The translations under genes and the position numbers were made by a program. The notes below the pieces were generated by a model that saw nothing but the letters and a program-made list of their open reading frames with translations, made no database searches and was not told the DNA's origin. 64,000 nucleotides of DNA, taken from assembly GCA_030998225.1 (NCBI GenBank), contig JAPYXD010000581.1, positions 5,963,501 to 6,027,500 on the forward strand. The letters are read 5' to 3'. Shown piece by piece: positions 30,901 through 37,237 of this stretch. How positions within the stretch are numbered: the first letter of the stretch is position 1; each line of letters begins with the position of its first letter. The DNA comes from Diplolepis rosae. Lineage: Eukaryota; Arthropoda; Insecta; Hymenoptera; Diplolepididae.

Positions 30901-33236
30901 AGTCGAAGAACTTTTTAAAATGTCAATTACTTCCGTCATTATTGATATTAAAAGAAACTGGAATTTGATGTTTTTTTGAAGCATCGTTTCCCCGAATTAG
31001 CTTTAGTAATACTGTGAAAAAAATTGAAAATTATAAAAATTTAATAAAAAACTTGAGCAACTTTGAAAAGGAAGCATATATCGACAATTTTGATTCGATT
31101 TATCCTGGCAAGAGCTAATATATAATTAACTGGGTATATATATATTTTCATTTTAGTGTCGAATTGCGGATTAAAAACTTCAGTAGTACCGAGGAATATC
31201 GAATTACAGTAATTTTGAGAGTGGAGACAGTAACGTATACAGGAAAGGTAGGGGATGACGTGAAGAAATCAGATACAGAAGTAACAATAAAGCAAAGGAG
31301 CATGGAAGAAGTTACATTGAATGTTTCCTGGGATGAATATTCCCCCAGATTATTGGACCAATGTGCTTTTAATATTTCCTGCCTTGCTACAGTTCACGAA
31401 ACCAATTTTGAATATTATGCTCAGGATGATTTTAGAGTCAGGAAGCCTGACATTAAAATTAAGGTGAAGAACAAGAAATATTTATTCTTATTAGGTATTT
31501 CGACTTCATTAACAGCTAACTTCACTTCATCGAACACTGAAGGAATTGCTTTCCTGGTGAGAGTATCGGAAAAGAGTTCAATCCGAGCCATTCCGAAATC
31601 TGTTTCCTAACCATTCGGATTCATTCGGGGCCAATCCGAAAAACTTTATGAATCCCCTTTGATGCGAAACGGTTAAAAATCAATCCGACCCAATCAAATT
31701 CAATTCGAAGTGTCAATCGGACTCAATACGGATTAATCCTAACTCAGTTTTCTATCCGAATCTATCAGAATTAATCTGAATTCGGATTGATTAAAACCGA
31801 ATTTCCAATCGAATTAATCCGAATTCAATCAATCGAACCAAATTTTTTACATTTTAAGTGAAAGTTCGGTTTGAATCACTCCGGGTCCGGATAAGTTTGT
31901 ATTCAAATTTTTGTTTGGACTCATTCAGAATGAAGTCTATAAAACCAGAATAAATCTGATTGATTTTTAACTGGTTTTAAACAAACATTGTTTTTCGGAT
32001 TGGTTAGCATTGATTCAGAATGGTACGGAAATAGATTTCGGAATAGGTCTGATTTGTTCGGATTGAAATTCAGTCCGAGTCAATCATTCCAAACCAATCC
32101 GAAAAACATTTTGTATCTCTTTCGATGAAAATTGATCAAAAATCAATCCGACTTAATCCCATTCATTCCGAATTAATCAGAAACAAGTTATTAATCGGAG
32201 TCAATCTGAGTTAATCCCAGCTTCGATTAATCAAAACCGAATTTGCAAACCAAATGAATCCGAGTTTGAGATGATTTGGATTAAAAACTTGGTTCGGATT
32301 GATTCTAATTAATACCACGGATCGGAGAGGAAAGAATCGGATTAAGTCAGATTGATTTTTAACCGATTTTCATCATATATGATATAAATTATTTTTAGGA
32401 TTTCCTAATACTCGTTCCGGATCAATCTGAAAAAACGATTTGAATATCGTTTGCTACAGATCTATCATAAATATATCCGACTTAATCTGATTCATTATAC
32501 CTCAATCCGAGAAATATGTCCGATTTAATCTGAATCATTTTGAAACAATTTGAGCTCAAATTGATCCAAACCGAATTTTCAATCCAAATCAATTCGAATG
32601 AATCCGAGGTCGGTATGATTCGTATTGAAAATTCCGTTTGGTCAATCCGAGTCCGGATCGATTCTGATAGATTTGGGTAGAAAATTTCTTTTGTATAACA
32701 AAACATATTTTTACCAGTAAATTGTTTTCAAATTCATTACTGCAGAAATCGAAAAATAAGGTTCTTTCCTTTACATTCACAATAAAAGTCATTCAGGCGA
32801 TTCCTTTAATGTTCGTCGAAGTCAAGTTAGCTGTTCATAGAAGTAAAAATGCCTAATTAAACTTTTTAAATTTTAAAGGTTACAGATTTTAAAAAATAAC
32901 ATTTTTCTAACCTTTATTTTAAAATTGCAGTTGGAATCTGAAGCACGAATTGGAGAGGAACTTTATGCAACAGCCGAATTCATCAATCCGTTACCAATTC
33001 CTCTCAAAAAGGGAAAATTCATCATCCAGGGTCCAGGATTGTCTGAGCAATTAAAATTGAAATTAACTGAAAATGTTCAGGTGGGAGAACCAGCAAAATG
33101 CTCTTTCTCAATGATCCCTGAAATGATAGGAAAAGCCACAATCGCAGTCAAGTTTTATTCTAACGAATTGGAAGACGTCGATGGGTTTAAAGAATTTATG
33201 GTGAATCCGAGAAAGTACATGAATAATGGTAATTAG
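855..33236 (+). CDS. Annulin-type transglutaminase (protein-glutamine gamma-glutamyltransferase), ten exons
   Basis: Calcium-dependent transglutaminases join glutamine side chains to lysine amines; in arthropods they act in haemolymph clotting, cuticle and epithelial cross-linking. Exons: 855-981, 14217-14566, 16750-16882, 19460-19689, 20167-20480, 26197-26466, 30313-30392, 30457-30601, 31157-31463, 32931-33236. The sum is 2262 nt, 753 residues, close to insect relatives. Visible in order: MGNCC lipidation signal, N-terminal beta-sandwich (about 44-180), catalytic core with YGQCWVF (C329), WNFHVWNE (H388) and [11 protein letters not shown] (D411), then two C-terminal beta-barrels (about 535-650 and 655-753). 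All junctions keep phase and no stop interrupts. One intron appears to use a GC donor. Introns 1-6 and 9 carry many transposons; introns 7 and 8 are compact. Family assignment is certain; the exon 1 linkage is an inference. Confidence 0.93.
982..2689. other. First part of intron 1, AT-rich, nothing recognised
   Basis: Long A/T runs and short stop-ridden frames only. No terminal inverted repeats or coding similarity were recognised here. Confidence 0.4.
2692..2945. mobile_element. MITE of the CTCTCTAAATC family, right end degraded
   Basis: It starts with TA then CTCTCTAAATCTAAATTAG and contains the family's repeated CACTGATT/AATCAGTG words and the block CAGTAACCTCTTTTTAGC near 2888. The right inverted repeat has decayed. 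Intact relative: 58015-58287; reverse-oriented relative: 13345-13562. Confidence 0.65.
3214..3665. mobile_element. AATCCGA fold-back element, copy 1
   Basis: It opens with CCCTGGCGAAAGTATCGG and consists of ~10-bp words (CCGAATGAAT, CCGAACCAAT). The second half is an imperfect reverse complement of the first: the block with ACGTTTTATAACTCGTTTGA near 3306 pairs with TCAAACGAGTTACAAAACGT near 3563. The right terminus is replaced by a (TA)n run at about 3663-3681. Non-coding. Confidence 0.75.
3682..4229. other. Intron 1 spacer, nothing recognised
   Basis: AT-rich sequence with no recognisable repeat end or exon. Confidence 0.35.
4230..6840. repeat. AATCCGA-related tandem array with ~511-bp units
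   Basis: The words are the same as in the fold-back family, but here they form direct tandem units. The marker CTCGATATTCAAACC recurs near 5331, 5840 and 6353, and CGCCCGTATCCGTTT near 4807, 5584 and 6097, giving a period of about 509-513 bp, with a diverged unit before 5280. Minus-strand open frames of 60-89 residues recur in it but change between units and look non-coding. Confidence 0.75.
6841..7291. other. Intron 1 spacer, nothing recognised
   Basis: AT-rich and without recognisable elements. Confidence 0.35.
7292..7818. mobile_element. AATCCGA fold-back element, copy 2 (both ends intact)
   Basis: It begins CCCTGGGGAAAGTTCGGATT and ends ATACTTTCGCCAGGG, inverted termini of each other, 527 bp in all. 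The arms are long and imperfect, containing ATCTCGTTTGATGAAAAA near 7412 and its complement TTTTTCATCAAACGAGAT near 7680. This is one of the two best-preserved copies; the other is 50564-51113. Confidence 0.8.
8436..8795. mobile_element. 360-bp TTAA-flanked inverted-repeat element
   Basis: Flanked by TTAA on both sides (8432-8435 and 8796-8799). The termini GGCCATGGATCA and TGATCCATGGCC are inverted, and the subterminal GATCACGTGACC pairs with a CACGTGGTC block near 8771. TTAA targets suggest a piggyBac-type origin. No coding remains. A divergent copy is at 16305-16680; end fragments lie near 26546 and 30281. Confidence 0.75.
8895..9506. mobile_element. 612-bp element with CACTGAGAAAACTGGAGTGT inverted ends
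   Basis: The left end at 8895 is matched in reverse at 9484-9506 (TTGACACTCCAGTTTTCTCAGTG), about 23 bp. The interior has no long frame. CAC-type ends suggest a CACTA/Chapaev-like DNA element, but no clear target duplication was found. Confidence 0.6.
9507..10186. other. Intron 1 spacer, nothing recognised
   Basis: AT-rich, no recognisable element or exon. Confidence 0.35.
10187..12600. repeat. Complex AATCCGA-family array
   Basis: It opens CCCCGGCGAAAGTTTCGG, a family terminus, then runs through repeated modules. The module ATTATTATCAGATTAAA recurs near 11070, 11778 and 12296, and a block with ACGCA...AATATTTATAAA...CATTA recurs near 10626, 11040, 11226, 11750, 11955, 12250 and 12470. Spacing is irregular, suggesting unequal exchange and local duplication of an original fold-back copy. 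Confidence 0.7.
12601..13344. other. Intron 1 spacer, nothing firm
   Basis: A short + strand open frame at 12808-12990 (60 residues) has no recognisable motif. The rest is AT-rich. Confidence 0.3.
13345..13562. mobile_element. MITE of the CTCTCTAAATC family, reverse orientation, truncated
   Basis: The right end GACTGATTCGGATTTAGAGAG is followed by TA at 13563-13564. The interior repeats CAGTGAAAA/AACTGATTTAACAG words. The left inverted repeat is missing; sequence begins at the internal block GCTAAAAAGAGGTTACTG. Confidence 0.65.
13637..14185 (+). repeat. Dispersed repeat (AAGGCTCT...CCTTAAG to TCTCATATGATG), copy 1
   Basis: It begins AAGGCTCTACCGGCCTTAAG, contains repeated CGTATCTCGTAT words, and ends near CCTTCTCATATGATGTGAATG. 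The same ends and order recur near 43680-44800 and 60716-61252, with a 3' fragment at 20600-20780. The family is unidentified. Its 3' end lies about 30 bp before the splice acceptor of exon 2. Confidence 0.55.
14217..14566 (+). CDS. Transglutaminase exon 2, N-terminal beta-sandwich
   Basis: The acceptor TTTTTGTTCAG precedes G-E-D-V-R-K-S and then [20 protein letters not shown], typical of the start of the transglutaminase N domain, followed by [17 protein letters not shown]. It ends in phase 0 at lysine 159, followed by GCAAGT, so the intron has a GC donor. An alternative GT donor (GTCAAG) six bases upstream would also keep frame but would shorten a beta-strand by two residues. Confidence 0.9.
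14831..15210. mobile_element. AATCCGA fold-back element, copy 3, in intron 2
   Basis: It has the family's two inverted arms. Its left terminus is missing and its right end is a degraded TAAATTCGCCAG. Confidence 0.65.
15226..15553. mobile_element. AATCCGA fold-back element, copy 4
   Basis: It begins CCTTGGCGAAAGTTTCGG, followed by the ~10-bp words and a reverse-complement second half. The right terminus is absent. Confidence 0.6.
15559..16105. mobile_element. AATCCGA fold-back element, copy 5
   Basis: It begins CCCTGGAGGAAGTATCGG. The arms are imperfectly inverted and the right terminus has decayed near 16105. It sits almost directly after copy 4, so elements of the family lie head to tail in intron 2. 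Confidence 0.65.
16305..16680. mobile_element. Divergent copy of the TTAA/GATCACGTGAC element
   Basis: It contains ACTAGATCACGTGACTTAAT at the left, TTTACAGTTTACTGTAATTG in the middle and TTTGGTCACGTGGT then TTGGTCTATGGCC at the right, the same order as 8436-8795. The outer ends have drifted. Confidence 0.6.
16750..16882 (+). CDS. Transglutaminase exon 3
   Basis: The acceptor ATATTTTAG is followed by [18 protein letters not shown] and ends FNPWC-R before the donor GTACAA. IVGKW and FNPWC are family signatures that close the N-terminal sandwich and open the catalytic core. Phase 0 in, phase 1 out. Confidence 0.93.
16918..17250. repeat. AATCCGA-family fragment in intron 3
   Basis: Words such as GGATTCATTTGAATTG and TCGGATTCGTCC recur, and the block CTCGCATTGGCGTGGAAACA near the end recalls the 4.2-6.8 kb array. 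No complete termini. Confidence 0.5.
17690..18020. repeat. AATCCGA-family repeat, left part, split by a mariner
   Basis: It opens TTGTGCGAATTTCGG and runs to AACTTTCAAT at 18020, where the mariner at 18023-19259 is inserted. It resumes with AGAATTAATGCGCCG at about 19261 and continues to 19424. Related copies at 4594 and 5810 read through this point without interruption. Confidence 0.65.
18023..19259 (-). mobile_element. Mariner element, nearly complete, in intron 3
   Basis: The terminal inverted repeats start CCAGTGGTGTTAGTTGAAGT at the left and (complement) CCAGGGGTGTTAGTTGAAAT at the right and match at about 29 of 31 positions. TA is duplicated at 18021-18022 and 19260-19261. Length is 1237 bp, typical of mariner. 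It lies antisense to the host gene and inside an older AATCCGA repeat. Confidence 0.92.
18100..19087 (-). pseudogene. Mariner transposase (D,D34D), inactivated
   Basis: DDE transposase with the N-terminal helix-turn-helix region (starting [14 protein letters not shown]), the first catalytic Asp in VTGDKKW, the second in [10 protein letters not shown] and the third in [13 protein letters not shown]. The last two are separated by exactly 34 residues, which defines mariner. Two lesions are visible. A small deletion with frameshift near 18850-18870 follows KKFEDEEL, in the helix-turn-helix linker. A premature TAA at 18112-18114 follows CIESNG, where relatives have Gln before the final YFE. The catalytic part is otherwise open, so the copy is young. 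Confidence 0.9.
19261..19424. repeat. AATCCGA-family repeat, right part after the mariner
   Basis: It continues the element broken at 18020 and ends about 35 bases before exon 4. The words CAATCCGA-like and CGTCTCAATCTGGGC match the 5.0-6.4 kb array. Confidence 0.6.
19460..19689 (+). CDS. Transglutaminase exon 4, start of catalytic core
   Basis: The acceptor TTTGCCAG leads to [21 protein letters not shown], a hallmark of the family, then [10 protein letters not shown] and SRCLSAA before the donor GTAAGT. Phase 1 in, phase 0 out. AATCCGA repeats lie within about 35 bp upstream and 15 bp downstream. Confidence 0.95.
19700..20131. mobile_element. AATCCGA fold-back element filling intron 4
   Basis: The arms are inverted around the centre near 19935. 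The right end AACTTTATCTAGGGTG is a diverged family terminus. It occupies nearly all of the 477-bp intron 4. Confidence 0.65.
20167..20480 (+). CDS. Transglutaminase exon 5 with catalytic cysteine
   Basis: Encodes [18 protein letters not shown], then [11 protein letters not shown] with nucleophile Cys329 (codon 20311-20313), [15 protein letters not shown] and the end of the SIW-NFH motif. The acceptor TTTGCAG and the donor GTGAGA are strong. It leaves in phase 2 within the Trp codon. Confidence 0.97.
20600..20780 (+). repeat. 3' fragment of the TCTCATATGATGAGAATG dispersed repeat
   Basis: The text from TGTCTGGTTAATGAACTCATCC through TTGCTCATATGATGAGAATG matches the end of the copy near 44560-44800. 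It lies just left of the CAGGGTGGC element. Confidence 0.5.
21762..22688 (+). pseudogene. Mariner B transposase, degraded and interrupted
   Basis: It starts [14 protein letters not shown]; after a shift it reads [21 protein letters not shown] large internal deletion removes the first catalytic region. It continues [35 protein letters not shown] and [20 protein letters not shown]. There a CAGGGTGGC element (22202-22563) is inserted; beyond it the end [17 protein letters not shown] sequence reaches the stop at 22686. It is a different mariner type from the host copy A. Confidence 0.8.
22202..22563. mobile_element. Inner CAGGGTGGC element (hAT-like MITE) inside mariner B
   Basis: 362 bp, from CAGGGTGGCCGTTTTCATCG to CAAGCGACCACCCTG, flanked by the exact duplication TTTGAAG (22195-22201 and 22564-22570). 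The interior repeats CCCGGTCATT words and has no coding capacity. CAGGG...CCCTG ends suggest a hAT-type origin. It lies opposite in orientation to the outer copy. Confidence 0.85.
23457..24060. other. Intron 5 spacer with repeat fragments
   Basis: The segment 23590-23715, with AGTGAAGCGAGGGCTGCAAT and AAAGCGCCTCTTTT, shares its end with the dispersed repeat fragment at 20774. TAGAGCGGTTTGAAACTT near 23476 has a complement-like AAACTGAGA...CGCTCTACAG near 23530. Nothing coding is recognised. Confidence 0.35.
24067..25340 (-). pseudogene. Mariner transposase 3, broken, in intron 5
   Basis: Read on the minus strand: [21 protein letters not shown] near 25290, then (frameshifted) [20 protein letters not shown] near 25030, [12 protein letters not shown] (first Asp), [26 protein letters not shown] (second Asp), [15 protein letters not shown] (third Asp) and, beyond the inserted palindrome at 24202-24548, [13 protein letters not shown] to GQYF. 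D,D34D spacing fits mariner. At least two frameshifts and the insertion inactivate it. The 5' end merges into an inverted repeat (25283-25375), so the outer boundary is uncertain. Confidence 0.85.
24202..24548. mobile_element. 347-bp near-perfect palindromic MITE
   Basis: It begins CACGGAGAAAAAAAAACTGT and ends in its reverse complement. The arms of about 160 bp are almost identical and meet at a short loop near 24370-24390. TA is duplicated at 24200-24201 and 24549-24550. The arms are made of CAACAGA and TCTGTAAAT words. It interrupts mariner transposase 3. Confidence 0.92.
25283..25875. mobile_element. Inverted-repeat element with an inner MITE at 25523-25787
   Basis: Outer arms: GTTTCCGACATTACGCTCAG with GAGCGCGCTCTGAGGTTACG at the left is repeated in reverse at 25825-25870. 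Between them, a second element begins CCCTATTAAAAATTCCGACG (25523) and ends GTCGGAATTTTCAATAGGG (25787) and is filled with degenerate ACGTCGTAAACC / TACGTAGTAAACC words on both strands. No gene; an open frame crossing it is a by-product of the repeats. Confidence 0.65.
26197..26466 (+). CDS. Transglutaminase exon 6 with catalytic His and Asp
   Basis: It completes [11 protein letters not shown] with His388 (26204-26206) and encodes [13 protein letters not shown] with Asp411 (26273-26275), then [16 protein letters not shown], a conserved family block. The acceptor TTTTCAG is good; the donor GTCGGT is weak but required by phase with exon 7. Together with Cys329 this supplies a complete active site. 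Confidence 0.96.
26546..26592. mobile_element. Left-end fragment of the TTAA/GGCCATGGATCA element
   Basis: TTAAGGTCATGGATCATCGA and GGCCACGTGACCAAATTT match the left end of the 8436 element, then similarity stops. The matching right end is at 30110-30280. Confidence 0.5.
26937..27420 (-). pseudogene. Mariner transposase 4, internally deleted, in intron 6
   Basis: On the minus strand, [34 protein letters not shown] and [10 protein letters not shown] (helix-turn-helix region) run directly into [16 protein letters not shown] (second Asp), [17 protein letters not shown] (third Asp) and [20 protein letters not shown] to the end. The whole first-Asp region is missing. A stop interrupts the helix-turn-helix part. 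Confidence 0.85.
27815..27847. repeat. GT-rich microsatellite
   Basis: A short run of GTGTGTG units with interruptions. Confidence 0.8.
28265..28530 (-). pseudogene. Mariner transposase fragment, N-terminal
   Basis: The minus strand reads [20 protein letters not shown], then [20 protein letters not shown], a stop, then [20 protein letters not shown]. This is the N-terminal helix-turn-helix part of a mariner transposase of another type. No catalytic part follows within the window. Confidence 0.75.
28531..29299. other. Intron 6 spacer, nothing recognised
   Basis: Moderately GC-richer than surrounding introns; no coding motif or element end was identified. Confidence 0.3.
29300..29487. repeat. 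Inverted repeat with ~67-bp arms
   Basis: CCGGTAAGAAGTCTTGCATT at 29300 is repeated in reverse up to 29487. The arms extend about 67 bp with few mismatches and surround a ~50-bp loop. No target duplication was recognised. Confidence 0.75.
30110..30280. mobile_element. Right-half fragment of the TTAA/GGCCATGGATCA element
   Basis: From TTAACTGTAATAATCGACAA to TGGTCCGATTGATCCATGAG then CTTAA, it matches the right half of 8436-8795 in the same orientation as the left fragment at 26546. Confidence 0.55.
30313..30392 (+). CDS. Transglutaminase exon 7
   Basis: The acceptor ATTTTTTAG precedes [20 protein letters not shown] and TYKYPE before the donor GTAAGT. IG.LISTK and DIT..YKYPE are conserved at the end of the catalytic core. 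Phase 2 in, phase 1 out. Confidence 0.95.
30457..30601 (+). CDS. Transglutaminase exon 8
   Basis: It encodes [20 protein letters not shown] and [18 protein letters not shown], linking the catalytic core to the first C-terminal beta-barrel. A 64-bp intron precedes it. Phase 1 in, phase 2 out. Confidence 0.95.
31157..31463 (+). CDS. Transglutaminase exon 9, first beta-barrel
   Basis: [19 protein letters not shown] through ITV-type strands, [15 protein letters not shown] and [11 protein letters not shown] before the donor GTGAAG. Phase 0 out. An unspliced read continues into a repeat and stops, so the donor is required. Confidence 0.93.
31553..32060. mobile_element. AATCCGA fold-back element in intron 9
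   Basis: It opens with CTGGTGAGAGTATCGG and the usual inverted arms of ~10-bp words. The termini are diverged. Confidence 0.6.
32061..32690. mobile_element. Second AATCCGA fold-back element in intron 9
   Basis: It continues directly from the previous copy with GGATTGAAATTCAGTCCGAG and has its own inverted arms. The ends are incomplete. Confidence 0.55.
32931..33236 (+). CDS. Transglutaminase exon 10, second beta-barrel and stop
   Basis: The acceptor TTGCAG precedes [20 protein letters not shown], then [14 protein letters not shown] and [18 protein letters not shown] and a TAG stop. FINPLP..L..G.F...GPG is the conserved final barrel motif. Confidence 0.96.
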   Translation: MESEARIGEELYATAEFINPLPIPLKKGKFIIQGPGLSEQLKLKLTENVQVGEPAKCSFSMIPEMIGKATIAVKFYSNELEDVDGFKEFMVNPRKYMNNGN

Positions 33237-33593
33237 TAAGGAGTCATTGTGATAAATTTTTTATTATTTTGACATCTAAGATAATTATATTTAATGTTTG
33301 TGTTTACACGATCTAGGATTTTTCTAAATACCGATTGAAAATCTTACTTAGTCTTAGGACTTTTGCTATTTAACAAAGATTATTTAATGCTGTAATGAGA
33401 ATTTGTCTACGTCGTTGAAAAAGCCAAAGGTTTTAATATTAGTAGGAAAAAGATATTTATTAGATTTCGAAAATTCTATTTTATTAGGGTGGATTTCTTT
33501 CCGTTGGAGAGAACTCTGAAGTATTATTCTTCTTTTGTATTTCACTTTTAACAATTAAGAGGAAAATATTTTTATACTGTGCGTTGTTTTTGG

Positions 33594-33599
33594 AATAAA
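33594..33599 (+). terminator. Candidate polyadenylation signal of transglutaminase
   Basis: A canonical AATAAA lies 358 bases after the stop codon, the first well-placed one in the 3' flank. The AT-rich context reduces its specificity. Confidence 0.45.
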
Positions 33600-33699
33600 T
33601 ATAATCTTTTTTAAATATTTTTCCCCATTTCTCTATTTTTCTTTTTCTATCTATTTTCCCATTTTTCTCTATTTTAATCTACCAATCTCAATCTGTTTT

Positions 33700-33960
33700 T
33701 CAATCATTACCTATCCGCCAGCTACACTTGGAAACAAAATTTTGTTCATTAAACAAAATCGTTTTTTTTAATTCACAAAGTATTTTATTGCCTCAACAAA
33801 ATTTTTTAGTTGAATTTTAATAATTACTTGAAATGTAATAAAACTAACAAAAATATTTAATTGGACCAACCAAATTTTACTTACCGATGAATTTTGTTGA
33901 GTAAATGAAATAATTTTGTTGGATCAACCAAATATTTTTCTGAGTGTTTATTTTTCTGAG
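33700..33960. repeat. AT-rich repeat with CAACAAAATTTT words
   Basis: CAACAAAATTTT and its complement recur on both strands. Similar sequence with GTTGAACCAACTAAAATTTT is found at 48820-49170. Probably a decayed inverted-repeat MITE family related in style to the 24202 palindrome. Confidence 0.4.
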
Positions 33961-34654
33961 TTTATTTATTTAATCATCATTTACCATTTCATTAGATGAA
34001 TGATATAAACATAAAGAGGCGGATTGAAAACTATAGAATAAAACGAATAGGCAATGCATTTTTAGAAACAGGATTGGAACAGATACGTATGTAAATTAAT
34101 TAGTTGCATATGAATAATGTAAATGAAAATCAAATATTGAATGAAAAAAAACTGATATGTATTCTTTAACTTCAATATGATATGCAAAATTTCGGATTTA
34201 TGAATTTTCAAAGTTTTAAAGTCGGACAAATTTAACTTCTTTAGAATGCTTGTAGTTTGTAAAAAATTTCATAGAAAAAAACAATATTTTGAGAGAAAGT
34301 CCATAATTGCTTAAACTTTACATATAGCAATATACGAAAAATTACTTTGTTTATTTATACTCAAAATGTGCAATTATTTTAAATAAATAGTAATTAAGGA
34401 GAGTCCAAGTATTACGCAACGTTCTAGGGGTCAGAGGGGGGATTACGTAACGCAGAAATTTGAAATGCAAAGGTATTCCCTCGCTTTGTTTGCTCCCAAT
34501 ACTTTTTCGTATCTCCTATAGATCGCGCCGCAACCGATATGTTCCCGGCTGTTCGGCCATCTGTGATGGATATATTTATGCCTTGTTTACCTTTCTCATT
34601 GTTGTATATATGTATCAACAATTCGTACGCGATCGCGCTTTATAATCATTTAAA

Positions 34655-34897
34655 ATGAATTCGAAGTACGAAATTCAGTGTGGTGTTCGTGGGTGTACCA
34701 CTAAAAGGGGTCGGAAGGAAAGTGTGCCTATCCATCGGTTTTCAAATAGAGGAGATGCTGGACAACGATGGATAGAAGCTTCTGGGAATTTCTATTTGTC
34801 GAGATTAGAATTCCTACAAGTAGTAGAAAGCAAACTTTTTGTTTATCATCGACAAATGGTGCTTTTCTTTAAAAGTGCGGTGCGGTTTCAACGTTAA
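34655..34897 (+). pseudogene. THAP-like domain, unit 1, zinc ligands lost
   Basis: 80 residues starting MNSKYEIQC. C9, C14, the H27-R28-F29 block, W39 and Y47-L48 fit a THAP zinc finger, a DNA-binding fold of P-element transposases and their domesticated relatives. Residues 64 and 67, which are Cys and His ligands in the 38162 copy, are Tyr and Gln here, and an inserted segment changes the tail. It probably cannot bind zinc. This copy differs from the next two at G10 and R12. Confidence 0.7.
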
Positions 34898-35338
34898 ATT
34901 TACCTTCGGGTAGTGGTATGTCGTGTCAAAGTGATGTGAACATTGATTTACCAGTAGAAGGAAGTGTTTAAGGATATGTGACACTTTAGAAAAGTAGCAA
35001 GTTCATATGAACAATTTGGTCCAGTTTCTACAATTTTCTGAACAAAATATATAAATTTTTTTGTTAATCTATACTAATCTATCTAATTTATCTATGTCCG
35101 TTTTTATCTTTTCTACCATTTTCCAAATTTTGAAAAGAAAGTTTTATGTACTTTAGCCACAAACATGTAGAAATCTAAAATCAATCAAATTTGCTAATTT
35201 CCTATGTATCACATGCTTTCAAGGATCGCAGTTCGTTGCATAGGAAAATTTTCTGTATATCTTCTGGAAATAAAAATAAAAATTACAGATATTTTTTTGG
35301 ATTTTTACTTATTACGAAAAAACCAAGATTCAATGGAG

Positions 35339-35412
35339 AATTGTGAAAATGTAATTCAAGAGTAAGAAGTTAATATTAACTTCTCACTCTTGAATTACAT
35401 TTTCACAATTTT
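35339..35412. repeat. Long perfect hairpin in THAP unit 1
   Basis: ATTGTGAAAATGTAATTCAA and onward is followed by its exact complement ending TTCACAAT, with arms of about 34 bp and TTAATATTAA at the centre. The same hairpin is in unit 2 (36509-36582) and unit 3 (37679-37748), and a diverged one is at 40329-40402. Confidence 0.85.
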
Positions 35413-35824
35413 AAATTAAATTTTCCATTTCCTTTTGATTATATTCTCTGCAACGCATTTAAAGAACCTACATATGCATGTACGAGGGATGTTCAATAAT
35501 TCAATGATTTTTCGAAAGATGGTGCTGTTATCGTAAATATGTTACTATTCTAAGAGAATACCATCTAATATCAGTGCGTATACAAAGTTTCAAGTCAGTA
35601 CGTTGGTTAGAAAATTTTTTACAGCCAGTTGAATTTACTCAGGGCAGGTCGACCTCTAATGTATTGGGTGTCCCCGTAGGATAGTTCATGTGCGGTGGTG
35701 TACGCGGCGCTAGTTGTCGGAAGCGGGCGGAGTGCGGCAAAGGGAACGGCTTCGTATGAGTTCCGCCATTGTTGTATATATGTATCAACAATTCGTACGC
35801 GATCGCGCTTTATAATCATTTAAA

Positions 35825-36067
35825 ATGAATTCGAAGTACGAAATTCAGTGTGCTGTGAGTGGGTGTACCTCCAAAAGGGGTCGGAAGGAAAGTGTGCCTA
35901 TCCATCGGTTTTCAAATAGAGGAGATGCTGGACAACGATGGATAGAAGCTTCTGGGAATTTCTATTTGTCGAGATTAGAATTCCTACAAGTAGTAGAAAG
36001 CAAACTTTTTGTTTATCATCGACAAATGGTGCTTTTCTTTAAAAGTGCGGTGCGGTTTCAACGTTAA
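35825..36067 (+). pseudogene. THAP-like domain, unit 2, zinc ligands lost
   Basis: As unit 1, reading CAVSGCTSKRGRKESVP near the N-terminus, with Tyr64 and Gln67 in place of the last two ligands. Near-identity with unit 1 over the full unit shows recent duplication. Confidence 0.7.
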
Positions 36068-36994
36068 ATTTACCTTCGGGTAGTGGTATGTCGTGTCAAA
36101 GTGATGTGAACATTGATTTACCAGTAGAAGGAAGTGTTTAAGGATATGTGACACTTTAGAAAAGTAGCAAGTTCATATGAACAATTTGGTCCAGTTTCTA
36201 CAATTTTCTGAACAAAATATATAAATTTTTTTGTTAATCTATACTAATCTATCTAATTTATCTATGTCCGTTTTTATCTTTTCTACCATTTTCCAAATTT
36301 TGAAAAGAAAGTTTTATGTACTTTAGCCACAAACATGTAGAAATCTAAAATCAATCAAATTTGCTAATTTCCTATGTATCACATGCTTTCAAGGATCGCA
36401 GTTCGTTGCATAGGAAAATTTTCTGTATATCTTCTGGAAATAAAAATAAAAATTACAGATATTTTTTTGGATTTTTACTTATTACGAAAAAACCAAGATT
36501 CAATGGAGAATTGTGAAAATGTAATTCAAGAGTAAGAAGTTAATATTAACTTCTCACTCTTGAATTACATTTTCACAATTTTAAATTAAATTTTCCATTT
36601 CCTTTTGATTATATTCTCTGCAACGCATTTAAAGAACCTACATATGCATGTACGAGGGATGTTCAATAATTCAATGATTTTTCGAAAGATGGTGCTGTTA
36701 TCGTAAATATGTTACTATTCTAAGAGAATACCATCTAATATCAGTGCGTATACAAAGTTTCAAGTCAGTACGTTGGTTAGAAAATTTTTTACAGCCAGTT
36801 GAATTTACTCAGGGCAGGTCGACCTCTAATGTATTGGGTGTCCCCGTAGGATAGTTCATGTGCGGTGGTGTACGCGGCGCTAGTTGTCGGAAGCGGGCGG
36901 AGTGCGGCAAAGGGAACGGCTTCGTATGAGTTCCGCCATTGTTGTATATATGTATCAACAATTCGTACGCGATCGCGCTTTATAATCATTTAAA

Positions 36995-37237
36995 ATGAAT
37001 TCGAAGTACGAAATTCAGTGTGCTGTGAGTGGGTGTACCACTAAAAGGGGTCGGAAGGAAAGTGTGCCTATCCATCGGTTTTCAAATAGAGGAGATGCTG
37101 GACAACGATGGATAGAAGCTTCTGGGAATTTCTATTTGTCGAGATTAGAATTCCTACAAGTAGTAGAAAGCAAACTTTTTGTTTATCATCGACAAATGGT
37201 GCTTTTCTTTAAAAGTGCGGTGCGGTTTCAACGTTAA
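36995..37237 (+). pseudogene. THAP-like domain, unit 3, zinc ligands lost
   Basis: Same frame and lost ligands as units 1 and 2; CAVSGCTTKR combines the variants seen in units 1 and 2, as expected from unequal exchange or conversion. Confidence 0.7.
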